DNA of 50,144 nucleotides from Sedimenticola sp. (GCA_026196475.1 JAPHTA010000055.1:1-50144); one strand, 5' to 3'; shown: positions 15,441-24,498, counted from the first letter of the stretch. Program-made: numbers and translations. The notes: generated from the letters alone by a model not told the origin.

Positions 15441-18427
15441 TTACGCTCCACGATAGAGGGAAGCACTACCGGTGCCTCGATCTGAGGCCTGTTTGTGCAG
15501 TACCAGTCCTTCTGCTTGTGATGGGCCGTAATGTAGGTATTGTTCTTGCCTTTCTTCAGGTTAAGGTCTTGAATCAATGAATCGACAAGACTGATTTTTT
15601 TGCCATCTTTGGTCAGCTGGGGATGCTTGGCAAAGAGTTCGGCATTTTTCTGCAGGCGGTCACGTATATCCGAGAACTTGACGCCAGGGGGCAGACGCAG
15701 ACGACCTGAGCGCAGGTCACGGCAGATCCGGACAATACTGTCCCCGGCCTGGAATTGCTGATCGAGGGCTGCGGGGTCGTAGCCGGTAATTGCTTCAGTC
15801 GCATCAAATTCGACCGATGTGCCACCACCTGCACCCAAGCCCAACGTGGCTGCAACTTTGGCTCCAAGCCGGATTTTGGTCCATGAGAGTTCAGCATCCA
15901 CTTTGGCCTCAGCCCCGGCACCGGCTGAAACCTCCCCCTGCGCCTTGCCAGTGAGTTTGATGCCCCACAACGATAGTGAGGCTTCTGCTGCTGCCTCTGC
16001 TTTTCCACCGATAAATACCTTGGCCTCTGCCGATCCAGCGATACGGTCAGAACCGAGATGTGCTTCAGCGGTGCCTTTGCCCTCCGCGCCAACCTTCGCA
16101 GTAGTTGATATCTTCCCTCCGACGGTGGCCTTACCGATTTTCTTTTCAGCACTACCGGTAGCCGTTGCCTTTATTGCATTCACTTCGGCATTGACGTCAA
16201 CCTTGGCATGCAAACCGCGCTTGTTTGCAGTTACTTCCCAGTTACCCGTAGAGCCATATTGACCAAGCTGGACCTTCGCATCACCGCCATATTCAACACC
16301 TGAGTCCGTTCTTCCGGCGGTACTGGTTGCCGCTGTCTTCTTTGCCTCATCGACGGGATCAAATAACTTACCGCCAGCAATTTTGACATTAACCTTGGTA
16401 GGGTCCCCCACCCGTTCACCATCCTTTGGCTCATTGGGGTCACCACCAGGCTTGAGGTCACTTTCATAAACGCCTTGGGTCGTGCGCGATTTTGACCAGG
16501 GCTTGTCGGTGGTTGTCGTGGTCACATTGGTGGTCGTTTTACGCCCATCGTCATCCGTGCTCGTTGTACTGGAAGACTGACTAGTTGTAGTAGTCTTTAT
16601 ACCAGTTCTATTGTCGGTGGTAGTGGAACGTCCGGTTTGGGTTGTACGCTTATGTCCGTCCTGTTCTTCCTCGATTGTGTGACTATTTCTCTTAGTTGTC
16701 GTAGTTCCACCGCCACCGGGTAGCCAGCTGTTTTTTGACTGGTGTGTCGTGGACTGCTCATTGGTGCTGGTCCTTTTGCCACTCTTGTCAGTTCGCGAAT
16801 TGGTGGTTTTTGTTGAATCACTTCTTCGGGTTACCTGACCACTGGCATCACGATCGACCTCGGATGTCTTCGCGGTCGATGAACTGGTTTTTTTCCCTTC
16901 GTATCCAGTCGAATTCTGACGGGTGCTACGAGTTGTACCGTCGGCGCCTTTTTCAATTATCTTTCTGTTCTGCTGGGTGGTTTTCCCACCGCCTGGAGTA
17001 CGCTTGTTTTCAGTGCGGCTGGTTCGCGTGGTTTCACTGCCATCGGCATCACGTGTTTTTGAAGTGATAGTTTTTGTATTCCTATTTCCTTCACGCTCGT
17101 CCGTCACCTTCCATTTACTGTTTTTTGCCTCTCCCCTGCGCTCCCTTGCAACTGCGTTCCGCTGTTGCTCCTGTTGCCTTTCTGCTGCCCGATTGGCCCG
17201 GTTTTTAGCCTGGCTGCCGATTGCCATTTCGTCTGGTTCCGGCTGCTTTGGCAAACCGGCCCTTTTTCGTGCATCTGTATTTGCGGAACGAGCCTTTTCG
17301 TTGGCCTCGTCAAGGGTCTTGTTACGTCCACGAATATTCTTTGCAGTATCCTCGGCATTCGGGTCGGCACGGCCTTTAGCATTTTTCTCCGCAGTTTTCG
17401 CAAGCGCCTCACGCACCTCTCTGATTTTTTGAGATTTTTTGGCCGCTACCGGCTTGGTATTCTGCACCTCCTGATCGGCTTGCTGTATCCATTTTTTCTC
17501 ATCCGCCTTCTGCTGTTCAGGGGTTGCACCCAGGGGGGTGATACCGGTCTCAAACTTATCTCCATAGTTTCTCAGCTTACGGGCTTGGTTGATTACCTCC
17601 GAATCATGACCTACCTCGTCGGCCGTTTTGCTGACACTCTTACCCATGGTTTTAAGGGCCATGTCACGCTTCAGCTGAGCCTCCGGAGAACGGTTGTTGA
17701 TGTCGGTATTTTCGAAATCTTCAGCCCCGTGGATAAACTTTTTCTCATTATCCAGGACATACCCCTCGGGGTCCCTTATGGACTCGGCACCCTTTACATC
17801 GGTCGCCTGCTTGCCGCCCGGGGTAGAGAAAGCATCATGGTACTTTTGCCGTTCGGCCAACTGCTTGTCAGAAGGGGGTTGCCAGAGCGTGGTGTCTTTT
17901 GACTTGTTGATGTATATACCCAAATCTTCATCATAATCGACGTCATCGCCCCGAGCCCGCCACTCATCAGCAATCTGCGCGGCAATATCACGGTCACTAG
18001 CAGTAATATCAACATCTGCCCTGACATCTTTAGGTGAACTGCCCGTGGTCTTGATTTGGGATCCATAGCGTCGCTGTAGATCTTCTAGATCCTGTCCCCG
18101 GCTATCGAGACCATTGAACTGAGATTGGATTTCGGACTTGTCCCTGGTGTAGTCGCTGAGCGCTTTCTGGTAATCAGGATGACTGGTATCTACAGTACCA
18201 TCAGCCTTGATTAGATCAGGGTTGTTGCGGACCCTCGAGTGGTAGTTGCTCTCCAGGACTTTCAGTGCGTTCTGCTGACGAACCCGAAGCTCGTCGATAC
18301 TGTCTGCCGGGAAAACATCTAGTGGCAGTCCAGTCAATAACAGAAGTACGATGACCAATAACCATCGATGGATGTCAGCGCACCCGTTATGCACTTGCCG
18401 GAAAGAGTGATCAGTAAATACCGTCAC
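15437..18427 (-). CDS. 996-aa exported low-complexity protein: charged N-terminus, Thr/Ser/Arg-rich repeat region, Ala/Gly-alternating region, folded C-terminus
   Basis: Long ORF overlapping both neighbours; N-terminal hydrophobic segment; TTRTSRTENKRTPGGGKTT...TTTTTTDKPW; AKVGAEGKGTAEAHLGSDRIAGSAEAKVFIGGKAEAAAEAS. Confidence 0.8.
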   Translation of the reverse strand: MTVFTDHSFRQVHNGCADIHRWLLVIVLLLLTGLPLDVFPADSIDELRVRQQNALKVLESNYHSRVRNNPDLIKADGTVDTSHPDYQKALSDYTRDKSEIQSQFNGLDSRGQDLEDLQRRYGSQIKTTGSSPKDVRADVDITASDRDIAAQIADEWRARGDDVDYDEDLGIYINKSKDTTLWQPPSDKQLAERQKYHDAFSTPGGKQATDVKGAESIRDPEGYVLDNEKKFIHGAEDFENTDINNRSPEAQLKRDMALKTMGKSVSKTADEVGHDSEVINQARKLRNYGDKFETGITPLGATPEQQKADEKKWIQQADQEVQNTKPVAAKKSQKIREVREALAKTAEKNAKGRADPNAEDTAKNIRGRNKTLDEANEKARSANTDARKRAGLPKQPEPDEMAIGSQAKNRANRAAERQQEQQRNAVARERRGEAKNSKWKVTDEREGNRNTKTITSKTRDADGSETTRTSRTENKRTPGGGKTTQQNRKIIEKGADGTTRSTRQNSTGYEGKKTSSSTAKTSEVDRDASGQVTRRSDSTKTTNSRTDKSGKRTSTNEQSTTHQSKNSWLPGGGGTTTTKRNSHTIEEEQDGHKRTTQTGRSTTTDNRTGIKTTTTSQSSSTTSTDDDGRKTTTNVTTTTTDKPWSKSRTTQGVYESDLKPGGDPNEPKDGERVGDPTKVNVKIAGGKLFDPVDEAKKTAATSTAGRTDSGVEYGGDAKVQLGQYGSTGNWEVTANKRGLHAKVDVNAEVNAIKATATGSAEKKIGKATVGGKISTTAKVGAEGKGTAEAHLGSDRIAGSAEAKVFIGGKAEAAAEASLSLWGIKLTGKAQGEVSAGAGAEAKVDAELSWTKIRLGAKVAATLGLGAGGGTSVEFDATEAITGYDPAALDQQFQAGDSIVRICRDLRSGRLRLPPGVKFSDIRDRLQKNAELFAKHPQLTKDGKKISLVDSLIQDLNLKKGKNNTYITAHHKQKDWYCTNRPQIEAPVVLPSIVERK

Positions 18428-19313
18428 TACCGATCTCCTTCATCAGAGTGGCAGCTTTTTCCTTGATGCCAGCATCGACTTTGGAATCATTCAGAATGGC
18501 TCGAAGTTCCCTCTGCGCTGCTTTGGTTTGACCTAGCTTGATCTGGGTTTCGGCAAGATAGAGGGGAAGCACCTGGGAGTCACTGCCTGCATTCCGCGCT
18601 TCCAAATAGCGCTTCGATGCCTCCTCTATGCGGCCAAGGTCATCTAGAACAGTAGCAAGTAGAAACAGGAATTCAGGATTGCCGGGATCCGCCTTTACGG
18701 CTTCTTCCAGTAACCGGATCGCCTCATCCCCTCTCCGCATTCCAAGCAGCAGTACGGCAAGACGGTAACGTGATGCCGCATGATTGGGGTCCGCCTTGAT
18801 AGCCCGCCGCAGATGCTCTTCGGCAGGTCCAGTCTGACCAGACGCCATCAAGATCTGGCCCATGTTGTACCAGGAATCAGCCCGTTTCGGATCAATATTT
18901 ACCGCTGCCTTGAAATTGACCATGGCTTCATTGATCTGCCCTTGCTTCAATGCCAGTACACCGAGATTGTTATAGGTCTCAGCAAACAGCGGATCTGCAT
19001 CCAGGGCGCAATTGTAGTTCTTTTTTGCCTGCTCAAACTGACCCTGTGCCAGAGCGATATTCCCCAGAAGATTGCAAGCATCCTTATCATCGGGATTCTC
19101 CTTCAGAATGGCTTCAAGATGCGTTTGCGCCTGCTCGATACTGCCTTCCCTCAGCGCCTTTTCAGCCAGTCTGAATCGCTCGTCCACGATTTCCTCTCCG
19201 CTGTGTAAGTTGAATGATATAGCCAGAGTAGCGATCAGCAGCAGAGCAGCCAGCCATCGCCTTGTGCGGCAAATCTGCCGCAGTTTGCTGCCTGTTAGTT
19301 TGGTTTGCATCAA
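18411..19313 (-). CDS. TPR-repeat protein with N-terminal signal/anchor
   Basis: Tandem TPRs: ACNLLGNIALAQGQFEQAKKNYNCAL, TYNNLGVLALKQGQINEAMVNFKAAV, SWYNMGQILMASGQTGPAEEHLRRAI. Confidence 0.88.
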   Translation of the reverse strand: MMQTKLTGSKLRQICRTRRWLAALLLIATLAISFNLHSGEEIVDERFRLAEKALREGSIEQAQTHLEAILKENPDDKDACNLLGNIALAQGQFEQAKKNYNCALDADPLFAETYNNLGVLALKQGQINEAMVNFKAAVNIDPKRADSWYNMGQILMASGQTGPAEEHLRRAIKADPNHAASRYRLAVLLLGMRRGDEAIRLLEEAVKADPGNPEFLFLLATVLDDLGRIEEASKRYLEARNAGSDSQVLPLYLAETQIKLGQTKAAQRELRAILNDSKVDAGIKEKAATLMKEIGSDGIY

Positions 19314-19334
19314 CCCATCTCCCGTTAAATCGGC

Positions 19335-20630
19335 TTACTCATGCCAGTCGACACCAACAAGCTCAATCAAACGCGCACTGGCCTGCTGTCCTTGGAGCGT
19401 CTGGTGCCCCTGGTCGGTCCGCATCACCTGCCTGTACTGTGCAATGGCAGATGAGCGGTCACCGATTCTCTCCAGGGCATCGGCATACTCCAACAGCTCC
19501 TGAATCTGCGGCATCTCGACAAAGGCCATCTTGCTGAATTGCTCCCGGTAAAGCCGGGCCACCTCATCCCACTTCTGCGCCTGTATCAGCCCAATCATCT
19601 GGATTCGGTTTCGAGCCACTCGCAGCCATAGATCGCTCATATCATAGTCAGCTGCCTGTTCACCACCGGCTGTTTTTTCCACCTGCCGGTAGATCGAAAG
19701 TGCCCGATCGCGTTCTCCTGCACCCTCCAGCGCACGGGCATAATCGAGCATAATCACCAGGTAGTGACTATTCTCGAGACTCAGGTCTGCAATAGTGCTG
19801 TCGCGAAGTTCAACGGCCCCTTGCCACTGCCCGGTATCCTCATAGAGCCGAAGCAGGCGCTGACGCATCTTCTCTGCCAATTCGGTATCTACGTAGCGTG
19901 ACAGGTAGTCTTCCAGAAGGCGTCTCAATTTGAAGTATTCTGGTGGATCCATGCCGATCCGGTAGAGGTTGGATAACCTGAAGTAGGACTCTTCCGCCTG
20001 CTCAGTATCGGGGCATTCATCTATCAACTGCAGGTAGAGCGCCTCAATCTGCTCATAGTCATAGCGATCGGCCTGGCGAATCTGTTCAAATAACTGCTCC
20101 GCCCGCACCTGCTGCTGTTCCAGCGTCAGAGTGGGATCCGCCTCTGTTGCCGAATCAACTGCCGGCGGTTGTACATTCTCCGGTACCACCGCACCCTGTT
20201 GCCCCACAATGCGGACAATACCGACATTTCCTTTTGTCGGGTTGCGCGACCAGGTACCGGGTTCTGAATCAAGTACGGTGTAAGTACCCGCCTCAAGTGG
20301 TTGGTTCGGCGTGACTTCCCAGTAGGCGTTGACCAGCCCTTTTTCATTTGTCTTACCTTTTGCAACCCAGGGCCCGAACAACTTCTTGTCTTTTCCCTGT
20401 AGCGCAATTGAGCCTGGTTTTGCTCCCTTCCCCTGGTTCCAGTGAAAGGTCTGTATACGGGTGATAGTGCGGCGATCATAGAGGGTAAATCGAGTCGGTT
20501 TCAACGGAACACTATCCACCGGAGTAGCCATGGTAGTGTCATAGATCACGTCGGATTGTGCCGTAGCGAGGCCGGGGGCCATGATCGAGAGCAGGACGGT
20601 CACGAGGACGTGATATCGAAGGCTGGCCAT
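19335..20630 (-). CDS. Exported protein with N-terminal beta domain and C-terminal TPR/Sel1-like helical region
   Basis: ORF called to 20714; likely start MASLRYHVLVTVLLSIMAPGLATA at 20630 with GGAG-type RBS; FHWNQGKGAKPGSIAL...GTYTVLDSEPGTWSRN; TPR-like ALYLQLIDECPDTEQAEESYFRLSNLYRIG. Confidence 0.82.
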   Translation of the reverse strand: MASLRYHVLVTVLLSIMAPGLATAQSDVIYDTTMATPVDSVPLKPTRFTLYDRRTITRIQTFHWNQGKGAKPGSIALQGKDKKLFGPWVAKGKTNEKGLVNAYWEVTPNQPLEAGTYTVLDSEPGTWSRNPTKGNVGIVRIVGQQGAVVPENVQPPAVDSATEADPTLTLEQQQVRAEQLFEQIRQADRYDYEQIEALYLQLIDECPDTEQAEESYFRLSNLYRIGMDPPEYFKLRRLLEDYLSRYVDTELAEKMRQRLLRLYEDTGQWQGAVELRDSTIADLSLENSHYLVIMLDYARALEGAGERDRALSIYRQVEKTAGGEQAADYDMSDLWLRVARNRIQMIGLIQAQKWDEVARLYREQFSKMAFVEMPQIQELLEYADALERIGDRSSAIAQYRQVMRTDQGHQTLQGQQASARLIELVGVDWHE

Positions 20631-20655
20631 GTTTATTTCTTCTCCAACTGACTTA

Positions 20656-22671
20656 CTACTTGCCACCGGCCAACACCTTTTCGAGAAGCTGGACATGTGC
20701 CTCCAGCCGGTCATCGGGGTAGAACGTCAGACTGTGACGGTACTTCTCAACCGCTTCTCTCAGTTTTCCCTGCTCCTGTAGTGCCGCGCCCTCGCTACGC
20801 AAGGTACTGGCTTTCTGGTACCGCTGTCGCGCATCGATAACTGCTGCATTTTCAGGTTCTGCATCAACATCGGGTGGAATACGGGTATCCGCCCTATAAG
20901 CCCCTGGCAACGTCACCTCGTTTTCAACCTGTCCCGGGTTGTGAACAGGCTCCTCCCTGGCAGGCCTCTCCGGGGTGTCTGGCAGGTCAACAGCGAGCGT
21001 GGGTTTAATGGCTGTCGCAGCCTGGTCACTCTCAAGTGGCGCACTCTCCCCCGCGACCTCTGTCCGTTGATTCTGACCTTCGGCTTCGCTGCCTACCGCT
21101 TTTCCACCAATGGCGCTTGCAACCTCTGGTGCAAGTCCTTTCTTCCCGGCTGTACCGGTACTAACTCCTGTTGATACCGCTGGTTGATCGACCTTCTCCG
21201 GCAGGCTGGCAGCAACCGGGGCCTTTGTTCGCACTACCGGTGTCTCGCTCTCCCATTCCGGTCCAAAGGCGATCGTCTCCATTACTCGCCTGTGGAGAGC
21301 GGTATCCGGCTCGGCGAGAGCAGCTGGCTTGGTAGCAAACTGCAGGTAAAAAAACGAGGGAGTGTTCTGTTGACTGGTCGCCCCAAAACGCATTCGGGTA
21401 TCGAGGATATAGTAGTCGTAGAGCGTCTCGACCTTGTCAGAGCCGGTATGCCGCTTGCGATAGTGGGTTGCAGGATAACCATCGATGGTCAACTGTTCAA
21501 GGACCTCGGACGGGTGCTCGTAACCCTTTATCGGATGCACGTTCGTGGTATTGTGAATAATGCTGGCCCTGATATCAGCGCCTGTGGTAAGTGATCTGTC
21601 ATACCAGCTGAGCTGGTACCTGGTATCCTGATTTTTCCGCCAGCTTCGCGGTACCTCTATTTGCATCCCCTGGCTCCACTCGTAGGCTATCAGCTCATCG
21701 CAAGGCCCTGCCTGTTCCGGCAACGTCAACCGAACACTGTTTAGCAACTGCTCCAGCGCCTCTTTATGCTCCGACAGTTGTTCATCAGTCCCTGTTATGG
21801 CATATCCAAAGCGATCACCCTTGGCCAGACAGATATCTGAGAGATACAGAACAGTAGTTGCAGGAATTGTCTTTTTGCGCATCGGTGTTGCGTAGGTGGT
21901 GCCGATACCTGTAGCGCTAATCCTCCAGGCGGGAATACCGAACATCTCTGATTTCTCTAACACCGGTTCTTTCATCTTGCTAAGCATCCCGTTGCTACCA
22001 GTGAGATGGTAGCCATGGGCGAAGCGAATCAGTCGGGCTCCGTACAGCGAGAGTAGTGGTGGCTCCCAGGAAACATTGTCTGAATGGTCGGTCATCTCCC
22101 AGTTGTTACGTACCTCCAGGCTGAACAGCCCATCAAAGAGATCGTGTCGACTGTATCCCTGCAAAGTGGAAACCAATTCAGGCGTGGCGCTTATGCTTGA
22201 CATGACCTTTTCAATAACCGGTGTCCATTGATCAACGGGCATCCCGACAACCGAAGCGCTCAGTGAGATCTTGTCACCATCCGGCAACAGTCCCTCGACG
22301 ATTATCACCCTGAGAAACGCATCCAGTTCCTCGATTTGACCCGATATCTGATGCTGATTGGCTGAGAGTTCACCCACCTTGACATCACCCAGCGACGTCA
22401 CCGTCATGCCATCCTTTTCTGCCCGTTTCAGCGTTTTTTCAGGATGTCGCTCGCGGGTCAAATTGACCCCTATCGCCTGACGCTCCTCCTTGTTCTTGAT
22501 ACCCCACTGGCCTTCGAATTCGCGCTCCCTGAGTGCCGCCCAATCGGCTGGAATGGAGAATACCAAGCCGCCATGGGTAACTTGCTTCCAGTCCGCGGGA
22601 ATCTCTGCCAGCCCGACCAGGGGAAACAGCAAAATTAAAGCAAGCAAAAGCCAGGGAGTATTTTTATTCAT
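20656..22671 (-). CDS. Exported protein with three PsbP/DcrB-like modules and a C-terminal TPR-like module; first gene of the operon
   Basis: Signal peptide; three similar modules starting GLVFSIPADW, GLFSLEVRNNW and GMQIEVPRSW; C-terminus LREAVEKYRHSLTFYPDDRLEAHVQLLEKVL. Confidence 0.8.
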   Translation of the reverse strand: MNKNTPWLLLALILLFPLVGLAEIPADWKQVTHGGLVFSIPADWAALREREFEGQWGIKNKEERQAIGVNLTRERHPEKTLKRAEKDGMTVTSLGDVKVGELSANQHQISGQIEELDAFLRVIIVEGLLPDGDKISLSASVVGMPVDQWTPVIEKVMSSISATPELVSTLQGYSRHDLFDGLFSLEVRNNWEMTDHSDNVSWEPPLLSLYGARLIRFAHGYHLTGSNGMLSKMKEPVLEKSEMFGIPAWRISATGIGTTYATPMRKKTIPATTVLYLSDICLAKGDRFGYAITGTDEQLSEHKEALEQLLNSVRLTLPEQAGPCDELIAYEWSQGMQIEVPRSWRKNQDTRYQLSWYDRSLTTGADIRASIIHNTTNVHPIKGYEHPSEVLEQLTIDGYPATHYRKRHTGSDKVETLYDYYILDTRMRFGATSQQNTPSFFYLQFATKPAALAEPDTALHRRVMETIAFGPEWESETPVVRTKAPVAASLPEKVDQPAVSTGVSTGTAGKKGLAPEVASAIGGKAVGSEAEGQNQRTEVAGESAPLESDQAATAIKPTLAVDLPDTPERPAREEPVHNPGQVENEVTLPGAYRADTRIPPDVDAEPENAAVIDARQRYQKASTLRSEGAALQEQGKLREAVEKYRHSLTFYPDDRLEAHVQLLEKVLAGGK

Positions 22672-23124
22672 TTAAATCTGCCATCAGACAAGAGGGGAAT
22701 GAATCGTTGAAGCGAAGAAGAGATTGCGGATGCAATGATACAAGGACAATGAGAATTAACTCCCCCCTGCAAAATTGAATGTTCAACTGTTACCGCCCTA
22801 CCCATACTGCGATGGAACCTTTTTGTTTGTTATTAGGCTTTTTGTTAAAAGGGTCTCACTTTCGCCGGATGGTGCCATGATGCATATCAATTGACACTGA
22901 CAAACACAACAGCGAAGGATTTTCACGCTCTGCACGGCACCCTACCAAAGGGCATCACGAAAGGTAAAAGTCTATCCCAATCACCCCCCTGAGCCCGGGT
23001 TTCCGCCAGCTGCTTCAACTGCATCCCTGATGTTGAAGCAAACGCCGTATAATAGTGAGGTTATACGCTGGAATCCAGCAGCCCATCAAAATAACTGCCC
23101 TGGTATCCCTGTATCGGATTGAGA

Positions 23125-23145
23125 CTGCGATCTGCGATCTGCGAT
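23125..23145. repeat. 3 x 7-bp tandem repeat CTGCGAT in the intergenic region
   Basis: ctgcgatctgcgatctgcgat read directly. Confidence 0.9.
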
Positions 23146-23424
23146 CCACCGGTCCGCTTTGCCGGGGGGTCGATTGTATTCGGCAGGCCCGGCATCCCGT
23201 GAAGTTATGCGGGATCCCGTGCTTCTTTCATCGGTCTGACACCCGTCCAGGGCATTCGGGTAGTTAGTTAGTAGTTGGATAAAAGACGAAGAATACCGCC
23301 CGGTAGGCTATCAGGCAGTCCCGGAATCCGACCACTTTGGGATTACCAATCAAGCTACCTGCTCCGGTAAAACCGGATGGGCTGAATTTGCCCTGGAGCG
23401 GGACGGCAGGCTATCACCCTCAGA

Positions 23425-23904
23425 CTAGGCGCCGTCACCCATCTGGCTCTGCAGGTAGTTCTCCAGCCCAATGCGCTGAATCATCCCCAGCTGTTTCTCC
23501 AGCCAGTAGGCGTGATCCTCCTCGGTATCGTCCAGCATCACCTCCAGGATCTCCCGGGTCTGGTAGTCCCTCTCCTCCTCGCAGACCGCTATCGCCTTTT
23601 TCAGAGCCTTCACCACCTTGTACTCCACATCCAGGTCATTCTGCAGCATCTCCGGCACGCCGGCTCCGATTTTTAGTCCATCCTGGACCGAGAGATCGGG
23701 CGTACCCTCCAGGAACAGAATGCGCCGGATCAGGGCATCCGCATGCCGGGTCTCGTCCTCCATCTCGTGGTTTATCCGCTCATACAACTTCTGCAGCCCC
23801 CAGTCGTCGTACATCCGGGAGTGGGTGAAATACTGGTCTCGGGCCGCCAATTCACCTGCAAGCAATTTCTGCAATTGTTTTATAACCTTCTGATTACCCT
23901 TCAT
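23425..23904 (-). CDS. bfr: Bacterioferritin, ferroxidase-type subunit
   Basis: Full-length Bfr-like sequence; ferroxidase ligands E18, E51, H54, E94, E127, H130 appear present; Thr at heme-ligand position 52. Confidence 0.92.
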   Translation of the reverse strand: MKGNQKVIKQLQKLLAGELAARDQYFTHSRMYDDWGLQKLYERINHEMEDETRHADALIRRILFLEGTPDLSVQDGLKIGAGVPEMLQNDLDVEYKVVKALKKAIAVCEEERDYQTREILEVMLDDTEEDHAYWLEKQLGMIQRIGLENYLQSQMGDGA

Positions 23905-23914
23905 TTTAACCTCC

Positions 23915-24382
23915 TCAAGAGATCATCGATTGCTGGTAGTTTTCCACACCACTGTTCTCGATCAGCCACAGCTGGCTCTCCAGCCAGTCGATATGCGCCT
24001 CCTCCGCCTCCAGGATCTCCTCCAGCAGGTCCCGGGACACGAAGTCCCGTTCTGTTTCGCACAGCACGATGGCCGTCAGAAGATCGTTGCGGATGTCCGT
24101 GGCCAGCCTGAGATCCCCTTTCAGCATCTCCTCCACGTCTTCACCCAGCAACAGCTTGCCCAGGTCCTGCAGGTTGGGCAGCCCGTCCAGAAACAGAATC
24201 CGCCCGAGCAGCCGGTCTGTCTGCTTCATCGCCTTGATCGACCACTGGTAATCATGTCCGTTCAACGCTTCCAGCCCCCAGTTTCCGAACATCCGGGCAT
24301 GCAGGAAATACTGGTTTATGGCGGTCAACTGGCCTCTCAGGACACTGTTCAGTTCGGCGATGACCGGTTTTTCTCCTCTCAT
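23915..24382 (-). CDS. bfr: Bacterioferritin, heme-type subunit with degenerate ferroxidase centre
   Basis: ORF called to 24442; likely start [17 protein letters not shown] at 24382; Met52 present, E18Q/E51A/H54Q/E94A by alignment to remembered E. coli Bfr. Confidence 0.9.
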   Translation of the reverse strand: MRGEKPVIAELNSVLRGQLTAINQYFLHARMFGNWGLEALNGHDYQWSIKAMKQTDRLLGRILFLDGLPNLQDLGKLLLGEDVEEMLKGDLRLATDIRNDLLTAIVLCETERDFVSRDLLEEILEAEEAHIDWLESQLWLIENSGVENYQQSMIS

Positions 24383-24498
24383 TACACTCTCCTCCTGGTT
24401 CGAAGCCCCTCTGCTAAAAATAGCGCAAGATCCCCTCTTCACCGCGGCCCTGGGCCGTGGGAAAAATTTTGCTGGACACCCTCGGGCACATTAACTAT

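Noticed and set aside
1-22671. tRNA-integrated genomic island
   Set aside because: No integrase or attachment-site direct repeat seen, and the operon lies on the 5' side of tRNA-Ala rather than its 3' end
22855-22885. Minus-strand TGGCACCATCCGGCG as a sigma54 promoter for the large operon
   Set aside because: The -12 GC is out of register and the TTGC half is not matched
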